Shown here piece after piece: positions 27,233 to 42,300 of a DNA stretch of 64,000 bases. Source of the DNA: Sipunculus nudus (lineage: Eukaryota > Annelida > Sipuncula > Golfingiida > Sipunculidae). The position numbers were made by a program, and so were the translations under genes. Location of the stretch: NCBI GenBank assembly GCA_026874595.1, contig CM049308.1:74188624-74252623 (forward strand), given 5' to 3'. The notes under the pieces are model-generated. The model was not told the origin of the DNA. It saw nothing but the letters and a program-made list of their open reading frames with translations, and made no database searches. Each line of letters starts with the position of its first letter. The first letter of the stretch is position 1.

Positions 27233-28800
27233 GTGATGGGAGAATGGAACAACTGGTCCGTCTGCAGCATGACGTGTGGAAGAGGTCAGATTGAAAGGCT
27301 TAGGAATTGTGTACGTGGAGACTGCAGATCTGCGGGGCTTAATACCAGAGAAACAGCGGCCTGCAATATGAGGGATTGCCCAAGTGAGTATATATTTGCC
27401 CGAAAGTTCATTCTTGTTTGCATTTGGCTCTGTAAAATAAATCTTAAAATTGTTTGAATGAGTTACGTTTAAACATTATATTAAGCAGATTATCAGAAGA
27501 ATGATCTGATCATTTATTTTTTAGTTTGGTCATGATTTATTTGCAGGATAGCCTTGTCTGTTTGTACGTGCTTGTCTGGAAATTGGAAATGTTACTGTTT
27601 GCGATAGCTGGTGGCGGATGTTTGTACTAAATCGATGACCGTGTTTTAAGTAAAAAATATCACGATTGCTTTATTCTTTTATTTAAGCTTTTATCTTGTG
27701 AAAAAATGGTAAAGGAAATATATATTCATGATAATAACTCAGTCATAATAATATTAATAATTCATTTGTAATTCTTTAAACCTTTCAGATGTGATCATTA
27801 CAGACATGTTGCTGCAATAGTGTTTTGCATAATCAGTCTGTTACCGCTCTGTATATATTATACCATTGGCTGATCTGTATATTTCTTTTACCCTTTATAA
27901 GGCAACCGATTGGCTGTCAGCTGACATGAACGTCTGTGTTCCTGCACACATGCTGTCAATTTTCTACATTATTCCTCTTATAACAGTGTTACTCTCCTGG
28001 GGTGTTTGGGGACAGTGTTCGAGGACCTGTGATGGCGGAAGTCAGAGAAGAACAAGACAGTGTCAGAACGGTCCTTGTGGGGCAGCCTTATTCGAGGATC
28101 GAGAATGTGGCACACAGGAATGTATAGGTAAATAACATTTAAATGAGGGAGTAAACTACGCCTCGTTTAACAATAAAAAGGACCACACCAGCTTTTATGT
28201 TTGGCTAATTTACAAATATTATTTTGCGAAATGTCACACTGTGAATGTACGGAATAATTCCATCTATAATTTTATGTGAAATTCACCTATGGTGATGACT
28301 TGTGAGATTTTAAATGTGTCTAATGGATACCAGTTCACACACACACACACACATAGAAATAAATCTGTACACAAATATTAGGCTTTTGAATATCAAGAAG
28401 GCCTTTGATTCAGTGCGATTAGCGATTCTTGACCGTCGATTTGACTCCCGGTTCAATTATTATTAAGCAGTAAACTTAATTTATACTTGTTTAAAATAAA
28501 ATTTACCACAATAATGGGTGTTAATTAGTGTCAGCAAGTAAGACGACCATGTATCTCTCAAAAATGGTTTTAAACCAAAACAGAAATATTCATCAGTTAC
28601 AAAGGGTTATATTTTGTCATCATTTGAAGTAGTTCTTGGACTCATTACTTAATAAAAATGCTCGATATGACGTCATATATATTACGTCACATATGAGGGC
28701 TCGCAACAGGCTCATGGTGACACAATTCAAGAAAACGATTCATTTATTAAAAATAAATACAATTTAATTGAAGTGTCGATTATTCGATGCATTGCTACAC

Positions 28801-28873
<73 letters not shown>

Positions 28874-31800
28874 GGGAGAATGGAACAACTGGTCCGTCTG
28901 CAGCATGACATGTGGAAGAGGTCAGATTGAAAGGCTTAGGAATTGTGTACGTGGAGACTGCAGATCTGCGGGGCTAAATACCAGAGAAACAGCGGCCTGC
29001 AATATGAGGGATTGCCCAAGTGAGTATATATTTGCCCGCAAGTTCATTCTTGTTTGCATTTGGCTCTGTAAAATAAATCTTAAAATTGTTTGAATGAGTT
29101 ACGTTTAAACATGAGTAAATGGACGGATTATCAGAAGAATGATCTGATCATTTATTTTTTAGTTTGGTCAAGATTTATTTGCAGGATAGCCTTGTCTGTT
29201 TGTACGTGCTTGTCTGAAAAATGGAAATGTTACTGTTTGCGATAGCTGGTGGCGGATGTTTATTCTTAATCGATCACCGTGTTTTAAGTAAAAATATCAC
29301 GATTGCTTTATTCTTTTATTTAAGCTTTTATCTTTTGCAAAAAATGGTAAAGGAAATGATAATAACTCAGTCATAATAATATTAATAATTCATTTGTAAT
29401 TCTTTAAACCTTTCAGATGTGATCATTACAGACATGTTGCTGCAAGTGTTTTGCATAATCAGCCTGTTACCGCTCTGTATATATTATACCTTTGGCTGAT
29501 CTGTACGTGTGGTTGATCTGCACGCTTGGTAGATCTACACATTTGGTTATGATTCATATACTTTTGTACCATTGGCGAAGGTATGCGCTCCCTGAGTGTT
29601 TTATTATTGACCACAGGCTGGACATTGTGGGGCACATGGGGCTCCTGTTCCGTCACTTGCGGAGGAGGACGGGCGCGACGAGAACGACAGTGCTTGAATG
29701 GTCCCTGCGATGGGCCCAGCACAGACGAGAGATCGTGTGGAACAGCAAATTGTCCAGGTGAGTACTAAACCGCCATAAACCTCACTGGAATTCTTCATCG
29801 ATATTATTAACGTATTAAATCATTTTATTATAAATCGCCCATTTTACTGCTACATTTGAGGTGTATTAACGAATTTAAAGGGTTCTCTATATTGTTGTGT
29901 CTACATGTACGCTTAGGTATGTAATCGTGTGCTTTGTGACAGTCTTCTGAAATCTTATTTCAATGTCAGGAAAGAGAAACCTGCAAGCGAAATTTCTTAT
30001 TATGATATGCCAAAGAGGGGCGGATTCTGGAGGGGTCGCAGAAGGCGCCCGTCCCCTTTTCGCCCTAAATATATGTGGGAAATAGAATAATTCACACTTA
30101 TTCAGCTTTACTTTTGTGTCTCACATCGTTTTCTTCTTTATACCTGAATACGAAAATTACACACACACTAAAATCTTCAGTCCTTAATACGCAACTGGTC
30201 AATAACCTAGTCAAGAATGATACGTCATATTTCTATTTTTCCCCTGTTAAGCCTGGTCTGTTTGGAGCGCTTGGGCATCATGCTCGCTGACCTGCGGGGA
30301 CGGCTTTCAAGAAAGACGACGAACCTGTTCCGTTCAGAACCAGTGCCAGGGACAGGGCTTGGATACACAGCCTTGCAAATTGAGGGAATGCCCGGGTGAG
30401 TAATCCCTGTTCGTTGAAACACAGTATTCGCGGATTTTCATTTTAACACGCGCTGTCTGTGAAATTAGTATTATCCCATAAGTGACTTTCAACAATTTAT
30501 TCCATCTATTATTTCGAGAATTACTAAAATTTTCCTTTTGATAAACATGCAGTTGGATATGGTCATAACAAAAGATAAAATGGGAAAATTTGTCATGATA
30601 AGTAAGTACAGTGGCTTATTCAGAGATAACAACTGTGTTGTCTATGTCAAATTGAAAAGGATAGAAAAATACCGTATCTATAGTTCATGTTGTTTCATTC
30701 AAATAAAAAAATATAAAGACATGTAGTATCCTATTTTTTTGTTATTCTGTTTCATTCAAATTAAAAAGAGAAGAGATAAATCGTATAACTATTTTTAGAT
30801 TGTCTTATTTATACCTCTTTTTATTTGACACCTGTAGTTCTCCTGTTATGGGGCACGTGGCAGACGTGTAGCAAGACTTGTGGAGGAGGAGTACAAAGCC
30901 GGGAGAGACAGTGCCTCAATCCACCCTGCAGCAGTGCTGCCCTGACAGACCAAAGGTCCTGCAACACTCAGGCCTGCCCACGTAAGACTATCCTTAACTT
31001 GAAACTAGAAAGTAGAAAAGCAGTCCGAGACTACATGGACACCTCCGCCAGTATTTTGCACGGCATAAATTTAGCAATGCTAGCCCAGAACGTGTCACCG
31101 GGTCATGGTTCTCTAGCTCCAGCTTATATTAAATAAAAGCAGTCTCTGTTACGACTTACTGACTCTTACACTCGGCTTGGATAAACAAAATGTCCAATCT
31201 CGCAATTGTTAAGAATCATTTGACTCTATACGCATTACGTGATAGTCATACAGACACAGGTAACCTCCATCATTTAATAAATTATTCAGTGGATAATAAC
31301 AATTCACAAAATATGTTCATTACTTTATGAGTGAATAGCCTATGACACAAATCGGCTTGCAAGGATTAAAACACTTTATCTTCTCTCTCGGAGGTATATA
31401 ATTATAAAATAATGACGAGAATTATGTCCTCTCCTGTACCGCGCTTTCATCATGCACTCTCACACTTAAGAGGCTATTTTTTGGTGGGAATTACCATAAG
31501 ACATATATACTACTACTTAAGATAAGTTTCTCGAATTAGTTGATGACGTTTTGTTGGTGTATCCCTTTTCTTGTTAAGGATTTCAAATAAATTCTTTTTC
31601 ACTGCAGTAAACTTACTAGTAAACTAATTAGATATATATATAGAATCCGCTTTATCAGCGACTAATTTGTTCTTGACATTTAAAACTTTAAAAAAGGTCT
31701 TTTGAATAAATAAAAGTCGATCAAAAGTTCGAGATTCTGAGTTTTATATATGGTAAAACACGTGATTATAAAAGACTGCCCTGTAACAGAGGTAGCACAC

Positions 31801-32230
31801 TTTTATTACACTGTTACAGAATGGGGTGAGTGGGCGAGGAGTGGTTCGTGCTCCGTGACCTGTGGTGATGGCACTCAGTCCTATAGACGATACTGTTCTG
31901 TCGCCGGGATGTGTACCGGGGCAGACACTGACAACAGGGCATGTAGAGACCGGGCGTGTCCAGGTGAGACTATTTTAGTATGTAAATAGATAAAAGATAT
32001 ATACAGTGATTCCAAATTGGATATTTTGTTTATTTTCGGGAACTTCTATATGTCCCATGGCACTTACTCAGCATACTAATAATATCCAGCGGCATCCAAT
32101 CATTTTTAGTTGTGATGTGACCGCGGTTCATTTGGTACCTTAGTCTATAAAGAGACATGCTCATTTATTTAGTGTGTACAAGTTATATGATGTCAAACGA
32201 TGGACGCCACTGTCAAGGAGGATTCCCGTT

Positions 32231-32261
<31 letters not shown>

Positions 32262-32424
32262 ACTATATATATATATATATATATCACTAGTTCCATCACA
32301 TATTTTGTCAGATATGGTCATATGAAAATTTTTATCAAACATGAAATTATATTATTAATCGTCAAAGTATACATTTATATCAACGTGAGTTTTGTTATAT
32401 TTCAATATTCCATTATGCACAAAG

Positions 32425-32481
<57 letters not shown>

Positions 32482-35400
32482 GATCTGCGACTGTGCGGTC
32501 ACACAGCGCTCGATGTTATGAAGTAAGAGATCTATCACTGAACTTAATATAAATATATATATATTTATACAATTTGTGCATCAGACAAGGTTAAAAATGA
32601 AATATACTTACAAAATTTCTGGGGTTTTTTTAGTCCTCCAACAGTGGCAGGCATGGAGTGTTTGTTCGAGAAGCTGCGGCGGGGGAACCATGAACCGCAT
32701 ACGTGGTTGTGACAACCCGCCTTGTGGTGGATCATTAAATGAACAACAGTCGTGTAACGTCGATCCCTGTCCAAGTGAGTTTGAGCCAGCTTATCAAATC
32801 AGACTAACGAAACTAACGAAATTGCGATTGCAGTTGCTCCTCTTTTCTCAATAATTAAGGCCTTCCAAATCGCTTTTTTATAAGAGTCGCTCCTCTTTTT
32901 GAGGATTTACTGAAAATGACTCTAATTACTCTTTTTCACTCTTTTTAAGAGCACTCTCTGTTTTCCTTTGTTTTGAGTTCATTGATAATTTAAAAGGAAA
33001 TTGCCACTGAATTTAAGGTTTCAAGTTTTTATCGTGAAAAGTCTTGCCATTACCCTCCCGCGGGAGCTGCATGTTGCGTGTTGCATCTGTTATCGCCCAA
33101 TCGTTAAAATATTGTCTAGTGATCGACTGAGAAAGAGACCACTTCTTTCAGAAGGAATAGCGTACTCAATCTATAAGCATATATAGTCTAATTTTCAAAG
33201 TATATTACAACAGAGCAGACATATGTGCAATTTTATTATCTCATTTAATATCATTATTGCTGTACGTTTGGCGACATGTTCGGGGAAGTTTCCATGGACT
33301 TTGTTTCGTAACATGTTCCTTGATATGTATGCTCTTTTTCTGTGACAGCTTGGAGCACGTGGACTGCCTGGGGTGCGTGCTCTGTCAGTTGCGGTGGCGG
33401 AAGGCAGACAAGAACTAGACGATGCCTGTATGGAACTACATGTGAGGGCCGCGGAACGGACGAGCGAGCGTGCGGCTCCGGCCTGTGCCCAAGTGAGCTT
33501 TATTTTAACAGAACCTGACCGAATCTGTGACTATTAGAATTAACATGCACAGTATCCTCACTTCAATAATGAATAAACTTTTAGATATCATTTTTACTAT
33601 TTTACAGGATTAAAACGAAGGTTTGAAATAGCTAATTATTATGCCTAATCAAACTCTTTATGCAAAGCTTATTATGGTACCACGTGACTTGCGTTTTGTT
33701 ACAACGGACTGTACTAAACCTAAATATAAGTGTCCACTTAGTCTATTATTTTTAATGTGTTTCTTACATAAAAAAGATGGTTCTATCCTTAATTTTTTTG
33801 TTTACTACAAGGTATATGTGAAGTACATAGTATTCTTTTTTTTCTATCACAGCTTGGAGCCGCTGGACTGCTTGGGGCGTTTGTAGCCCTACCTGCGGAA
33901 CCGGAAGTAAGACCCGGACCAGGAGTTGTCTGTACGGCACAACATGTGTAGGAAAGGACATGGAGAGTAGTACTTGTGACCAGCGACCATGTGCAAGTAC
34001 GTGTCTATATAATAAATATGGTAGCCTGATAAATGCGAGTCACAAATTATATATGTGATTAGCAGAGATATCCGAGCTTGCCCGGGGTAAAAGGCAGCTC
34101 ACTAAAATCAGACCGAAGAAAACACAGATGATTGGGGGGGGGGGAGGGATTATAAATACTGTTCTTCATTTGCGTAATGAATGATAATTTATCAGGTGAA
34201 ATAATCATTTTGCAAAGGGACACTGCAGACAAAACAAAATTCTTCTTTTATTAAGCTCCGTCCAATTTTTACTCACATTTGATAAATCAATATTCTGAGG
34301 AAAGGAAGGGTAGGAAAGTAAACAAATATAGAAGGAAATAAACCTTCAGATTTATACAAAATATACCTACTGGTGTTATGATTATGGTGATTATTGGGCC
34401 AAAATAACAATAAATTCTTGTTACTTTTCAGTTTAGCTTAGTTATACGGGTTTATTCAGTACAGGCATGTAAGTAGAATCCTTCACCCCGTACAGCGCAG
34501 ATAACCCTTTGCTGGACACCGGCTGGTCACCCTGTGATGACAGGCGTCCCATTTGAGTGATAGTCTGTGTTTTGGAATGTTAAACCTTGCTCCTCCGCCG
34601 AACAACTTGATCCTTATATTGTCAACTTCACCGATCAACCAGATTTGTCATTTAGATAAGACTTTATGTAAGTGCATTATGTTAACATGTTTAGATCATA
34701 TGGATGGTCGGGATTTTTCTTTGATCAAAATGGACAGTATCTTTCATGCTTGGTTTAGGTCAGTATTATAATATTCGGTAGCTTAAATCCAAGTATCTGG
34801 TTGGTTAGTCAGTACGTTTAGGAACATGTACTTAAGGGCTTTACAGGCCCCAGACATTGGAGGCACTTTTAGGAGGCATTTTAGGCATCACAGACTGTTC
34901 TGTGTTTTTTTTAATTCATAAAAGCACCATTTTATTAGATCAAAAACTTTTAAAGAAAGTGAGCAAGAAAACATGGATATATATTAAATCTACCTGGAGC
35001 TTATTCCCCCGTATCCCTGGATGTCCAAGGAACAGCGATCGGGGAAATGTGCTGTCCTTGAGGATGACTGGTTTTCGGTACCAATGCCCGTTCTGGCTCC
35101 ACGTCATACCTGTTTTGGCCCCGCATTATGTCCGTTTCGGTTCCTTAACAAAGTTTTAGAAGCACATGTAGCAGCTAAAGAGACCTGCTGAGTATAAAGA
35201 TGAAATGAACAGAACTTTCTCTTTTGGATAAAAAGGAAATAGAGATTGAGATATATTCACTAATTTTATCAGATGAAAAGATATGACAGTAGAGATATTA
35301 AATTGGGACATTTTATTAACGTATTTTGAAATTGTTCTACATGTATATTCATTATAGTCTCATCCAATAAAGATTGTATTAAGATATGAAGTAATCCTCT

Positions 35401-36291
35401 TTTTGAAATATTATATACATTGTATACTACCCTTCCATTAGTTATATGAGAGCTCAAATATGTTTATCCATGCATTCGTCACCCGTGACTCAATGTTTCC
35501 TTCTATAGTAGCTTTGCCGTTATAATCAGTCTTTAATAAAAAATGAATTAAAATATTATCAATACCTGTACCATTGGCCGGAACACTTGTTTTTGTGGAC
35601 TGATAAAAAAAATTTAACGACATATGGATTTAACTGAGGTAAAGACAGTAAAAAAAATTACCTTGGATAAAACACTGACAATAAAAAGTAGAAAATTGAA
35701 CGGTAAATATTTATATTTAATCCTCTTTTTCTATAGGATTAAGCTGTGTTGACCACTTGCAGAAAGCAGATCTTTATCAATTCTGTATTTGTAATATACT
35801 GGAAGTCTGGAACAATAAGTCTAAGAAAAACCAATACCCGTTTCGACCCCTGATCATGTCCTTTTCGGTCTTGCATTATGCATGTCCATTTTGGTCCCTT
35901 TTCATAAAATGTCATATTATGTGCCAAAAAAAAGGTGTTTTATCTTTTGGCACGGCCTTAAAGTGTAAAGCAGTGCCAAAATATTGTTCCAGGGCTTCGC
36001 CGTTTCTATATGTTGTTGATCATTTTTTTGGTAAATGAAGACCAAGCCTAAAAGAATACTTAAGGGTATGGAAAATGGACTAAATTTAGTGTTGAGCATA
36101 TAGACCGTTTTAAAAAAAATAAGCACGTTTTTGTGTTTTCCTAGCTGCAAGCTGGCTTAAGAATCTTTTAATTTCGGGGCGCCGTTATATTCTATATAAA
36201 AATACAACTCTTTGACATTATTTTGTAATTTGTAATTTCCAACATATGAAGCACAGGATATTTACCATATATTAATATTTTAACACACACA

Positions 36292-36343
<52 letters not shown>

Positions 36344-39300
36344 AATCATTCCACGTGGTTTGGGGAGTTGGTATTGTTATCGTATTTCTTTGACTGTATC
36401 TACTGTATATCTCTATTTCGTTCAGGCTGGTCTCAATGGGGTAGTTGGAGTGAGTGTCCCGTGACTTGTGGTGGGGCAAGACAAGTTAGACGGCGGGAGT
36501 GTTCAATTGCGGGAGCGTGCGTACAAGGGTCTCCCAGTGAGGAGAGAGAATGTGGAACGACAAGCTGCCCCTGTGAGTATTATTTCATAAACCGCAAGGG
36601 GCGGATTCGGGGGGAGGGGGGGGGGGGGGGGGAGGCAGAGGATGCACGTCCCCTTCCGTCTACCTACAATATCAGGGTAATAGAACAACCATTTCTATTT
36701 GCATCATGTTTTTAACTACCTACCAGTATAGCTTGTATAAAATCTGCACCATGGGAGGGGGGAAGGTATTAATCTTGCGACCTCATTATGTGAGTCCTCC
36801 CTTATTGGGACCAACGAAATCGAGTCCGCCATGTCAGACTGCACCCACATTTGTGATGGCGCGACGAAGTGAATTCTTCCTCCAACACACACCAAACGCA
36901 ATCAGTGCACCCATGCAGCTTGCAGATTGCCAGGTATGTTGGTCGATTATACAAAGCGGGCAGTGTGACCATCAAAGCGGGACTGACGTAGCTGTTCTAT
37001 TCCCGCACGTTTAAAGAAATGCCAGCGATTCCCCAAAATCCGGTTGTGGGACCAAGGCATTAGCTATGCTTTCAACGATTGTCCTTGGATTGCTTGAAGT
37101 GCTCATTTTGTTATAATGGGCAGCCTTATTGCCTTTATTGATGCACAACCCACACTTTACACCTTTATTGTGCTTTCCTGCAACAATTGGTATTTTAATT
37201 ATATGTGTATTTCTCACAATTAATTTACAGTTTACCATAAACTATCGTAAACAGATTTTCCCTGTTGATGGAATAAAAATATTGTTTCAGATATTGCCAA
37301 AAGCAAAATGGTTAAATTTGGACAAAAACTCAGACATTCACTTTTAAGAAGTCTTAACGACTGATTAAGACTTCTGGATTTTTTTCCCCGGCCTTATGAT
37401 GAAAAAAATTGAAATCAAGAAGGCTATTTAAGCACACAGAATTCTTTTTGTGTGGTTACCTTGAACCTCATTACATACAAAATGCCATCTTTAAAATGAA
37501 AAAAATGTGAAACCCAATGGTATCGATGCTTACTAGTAGAAAATAACAAATAATTAATATCACTAGAGCATTTTACCAATTCTTGTGCAGTTCATGTAGT
37601 CCTTTTAGATGGCACTACGAAAGCCCCTTGTAGAAATAATGGCAAATTTAAAAGAAAATAGTTAAATATATGGAAAACGGCTTCCTGCAGACAAACTCGG
37701 CATGGTTCCCAACAGTTCAAGACCAAAAACGGGTAATTCCCAAGGCGTGGACACAGAGGAGTTATGCGACAACGGTTAAGTGGCATCAACGTCATTAATA
37801 ATAGAGAGGCCGGCATCATCACCTCTTAGGGTAATGTATTCGTACCTTTTAGATTTCAGTTTATGGGGTGCTTGGAGCGAGTGTTCAAAAACATGTGACG
37901 GAGGAACTATGTTTAGAACCAGAACATGTTTCAACCCACCCTGCAGTGGCAACGAACGCGAGACGGCATCATGTGCAACAAGAAACTGTCCAGGTAAGAG
38001 TGCACCATTTTAAGAAGAAGAAGAGCAAGAATAACAACAACTAAAAACCATCACCATAATCGTGTTTATATTTTTTTATTAAACCTGTTTTTAATAATGC
38101 TAAAAATAAAATTAATAAAAATAATAATAAGAAGAAGAAGACGTTTTTAAACCTATTTTTAGTGTTAATATTTATTATGTTATATCATTGTCTCCTGTAA
38201 GTTCCACTATACACTGTTTACTGGTTTCTTATCCGAGCAGTTTGGACGATATGGGGAGCTTGGGGAGTGTGTACACAGACTTGTGGCGCAGGAAACAAGT
38301 ACCGCCGCCGTGTGTGTCAGAACGGCCCCGGGTGCCCAGGGAGCCCCGAAGACACCCTCGTCTGCAACACAAATGAATGCCCACGTAAGCAAAGATAGCT
38401 GGAAGAATATATTTACATTTGAATTTCTTTTTTAATGCCTCAGAATATTTTTTTAGTTATTTTCTTTTTATTATCGACATCACATGAACTTATCAAATTT
38501 GTTACGTTACAATAGGTCTTACATGCAGGGTTCGGTAATATGATATCAGTGACATGTAATAGAATAAACTCACAATTTACACACAATATATATTTACAAA
38601 ATTCATATTAAACCATAATGTTAAGGATGATAATAGAATATGCAACTCAACTTCTAACTCATATCAACTGGACGCTAACATTTATCGAGAGAATATAAAC
38701 ACATTAAATACAACCGAGTAATTAAACCGCGACATTGAGCAATAGGAAGGTATTCAAGTGATAAGGTTAACAAGGATTTTGTTCCAAATATTCAGATGAT
38801 TTTGCATATCATTCTTGTTTCCTAAAAAAATATGAGAACATTTAAATTTCTTAATTTAAACAATTTCCACCACCAAACACACAAAAAGCAATGAATTATA
38901 CTTTAGTTTGTAAAGAAAGAAAATTGAATGACATTTCGTGGATTTAAACTGGTTTATCACTGTGTTTATCACAATCTTCCCCGCAGGCTGGACTACGTGG
39001 GGCCCATGGAGTGCATGCACCAAGACCTGTAACAGCGGAACGAGAACGAGGTCACGTTCTTGTGAGTACGCGCCCAACTGTCCAGGGGGTGACCGTCAGA
39101 GTGAGAACTGTAATATACAGAGCTGTATTATAGGTACGTCTAGTGGGCTTGATTCATTTATTTGTAATGTTGCCATGTCAAAAAAAGACTATTAGGGACT
39201 AAATCACCCTGCACTGCTGCCATCTACTGAGTCAATTTTGAACTATAGTTTATTATTTCCTTTTTATTATAAAATCTGGACCCGGACTTTGATTATTTTG

Positions 39301-42300
39301 CGGATGGCCGAGATGCACCTGCCTTGTGTGAAACTTTCTGGTAGTGGTGTGCTGTAGTTATATTTTTGAGTTATGGGTGTATACAGACAAAGATTAAAAT
39401 ACTGTTGCTCGCCAGCCTTCAAACGGTTAAATGGTACTATGGCGCGAGAGCTTATGTTACACATAGGAAGGATACTGAACGAAATATTTCTTGCAGTTTT
39501 AACAAACCAATGTTTACATTACGCTGTATCTTTAAAGGCTATATATTTAGTTTAATGTACAGCTGAGTATACAGTGTTATAATTATATGAAAGTATATGG
39601 GCAATCAATAGACTACGCAAGTCGCTAAGTACGCAAGTAGCAGTTGCGGAGTCCAGTCATATGAGATGTACGGGGGTAGCTATGCTAAACATAACAGCTG
39701 GCGATTCCATTCATATAAGACATTAGTAGGTACTGGTTTCCTTTTACTTTTGTTATGTGAAAGCGAAAAAAGGTCAAGCTGGTATGTTTATGATTGTATA
39801 GACCTCTTCAAACAACTGCATTTCAATCAGTTGTTATATGTACTGCAATAGTCGATACAAATTCAGTTTGCTTGCCCGAACACCTAGACATAGATTATAT
39901 GCATTTCAGAATATATTCGCTTATACCAGAGTAAAATCGAAAAACAATCATACTATACATCTGTTACATTTCTGTTAGTACAGTCTTTCGGAAACGACAG
40001 GATTCTTTCACTTCCGCCTGCGAGTACTGCTGGCCACCTGCGAGTAATAATGTACTTTGTTTGTGTACAGTGGCGGATCCAGAAATTCGGGAACAGAGGG
40101 CGCTAATATTTGGTTGGTGGCTGATGGGTATTATTAAATCTCAGTTCCTAAAAGCCGAATATTTATGATATTTTCAGAATAGCTCGGATATAATAAAAGG
40201 AACGATTGAACAAATTTTAGGAGTTGATCCGGCTCTCCATCTGGATCCAGGATTTGTTTAAAGGAAAAATGCTACATTTCTTACATTGCAATATGCGGGT
40301 AATGAGCTGCATTGGCGGAGATGTGCACTCTTTGAGCGCACATTTCTAGTTATAAATAGAATCGTTAGAAGAAATACGACAGGTCATAGCGTCATCTTGA
40401 TTAGTTTATCTCTTCAAAGGACTGACTGACTGGGAAGAGTGGTCGGCGTGCAACCCCACGTGCGGATACGGCACGAAGCAGCGGCGAAGAACATGCTCCG
40501 GAAACAATTGTCAAGGCAACAACATGTATGAAACGAAGGAGTGCTACGCCGCCCACTGCCAAGGTACGCCAGATCTCCACCAGATATCTCTCCACTCCTC
40601 TGATTCTTATCGCTTTTAAGCCTCGTGCTGAATCAGGAGCCGCAAAAAAAAATGTTGCTTTTATGGAAAGCAGTTCTAAATATATCTGTACCCTTTTCTC
40701 TTTGTTTCTTCTAATAAATATGAGACTTCCGGAGATGCACAAATAAATTTAACAAAGTTCCACATAACCACGTCAGTTAAATATCATAGACTGATATTTA
40801 CATATTACTGTAACTTTTCTATGGTTTGAAATACATGAAAACGTCGAACAAGATTTGCTTTTAGAAGATCTGATGAATTCAAAAGCACCAGTTTATCACT
40901 TACCAGGATCTGGACTTAGTGGATGGGAAGAGTGGTCGGCGTGTAACCCTACCTGTGGTAACGGGACCAAGCAACGACGGCGGACATGTTCAGGAAACAG
41001 TTGTCAAGGAGTAGCGACCGTGGAAACAAAGGAATGCTACGTTGCCCACTGTGATGGTAAGGCCGTGCAGACTTGACTAACACGTGACTACATTAATGAG
41101 AGCCCCAGACACAGGTCCTTGTACCCATGATTAGTATTATCAGTTATCTCTTACTTGCATGTATTTTCTTGCATTCGTAGAGAATAAACTGGTTTTTATT
41201 AAATTTTAGAATAAATCTACTTTATAATTTGTTTTTTATTTTATAGATTTTAATGCAATTTCCACCACTGAAGTTCAATGCGACCATCTTGGAATTAAGA
41301 TGGATAATGTCGTTTCTTAAAAAAAAGTTATGAATATTTAGCATATCACGTTTGTTTTAAGCAGCTGGACCTGGCAGTATTGTCTTGTTCATCCTAGCAG
41401 TGAATGACGGCTGACGTGAAGGTCGTTACGTGATAAACCATAAATTGACCATTGTTTGGCAGAGACAAAAAAACGAGAATAGGTGTGACATGAAGCAAAC
41501 TGCAGAACATAATTTTATGTTCCCTTGCATATATAGCGTGATTTCTTTAATCCGACAACCAAAATGCGAATAGGATCGTCGGATCGCTCTCTAGTCTACT
41601 TTGGATATATAACGTTTCATGCTTGCCGTGAATTTTCAGCTCGTTTGAAATATTTTTTTAAATTCATTAATTATACAATCATACAAACATTTACAAATCA
41701 CAAATTGCATCTTCTTTACATCTTTTCCTTTTTTTTTATTTTGTTATTTGAAACGTCTAAACCGATTTTTTTAATTGATTAGTTATGCAAATATTTTTTC
41801 TTGGGTTATTTTGCTTCTGGTTGTTTTATCTAATAGGACTAGGTTTCGCCTTCTAACTTTCTACACAGAATTTTGAACCTGAAGATTGGACCACCTGAGT
41901 AATCATTATCTGTGATGAAAAGTTCATTACTTACCTTTAGTGAAAATTGAATAATTTTATGTATTAAGGTGCTCTTAGGCGGTCTTGATTTTATAGATAT
42001 ACCTAAAAGAAGTTTTTGATATGCTTGTAGACATACCATCATGCAAGCACCATCAATGTCTTGCTGAAATATTATACACATGCACACACATATATATAAA
42101 CTTTAATTGACCGTGTGTTTATGAATTCTCATGTTTATCTTCAGGAAGTTCCAGTGTATGGTCTGTATGGAAGGCGTGGGGTGCATGCTCAGCTTCGTGT
42201 GGCGTTGGATCTAAAACGAGGGTGCGTACCTGCTTAAGAGGAACCTGTAATGGAGCTCTTACTCACCGCACGGCATGCATGGAAAGACAATGTTCTGCAG

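Larger units (their letters stand above)
26224..27879 (+). repeat. tandem duplication, copy 1 (exons 10-11)
   Basis: This block of about 1.66 kb aligns with 27,921-29,505 through exons and introns alike, starting CTGACATCAACGTCTG and ending near GGCTGATCTGTA. Intron differences are mostly small indels and the length of the TA tract. The two copies account for TSR9-10 and TSR11-12. Confidence 0.92.
27921..29505 (+). repeat. tandem duplication, copy 2 (exons 12-13)
   Basis: Second copy of the 26,224-27,879 block, about 41 bases after the first ends. Exons 12 and 13 repeat exons 10 and 11 with six substitutions in 291 bases, all silent. Confidence 0.92.
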
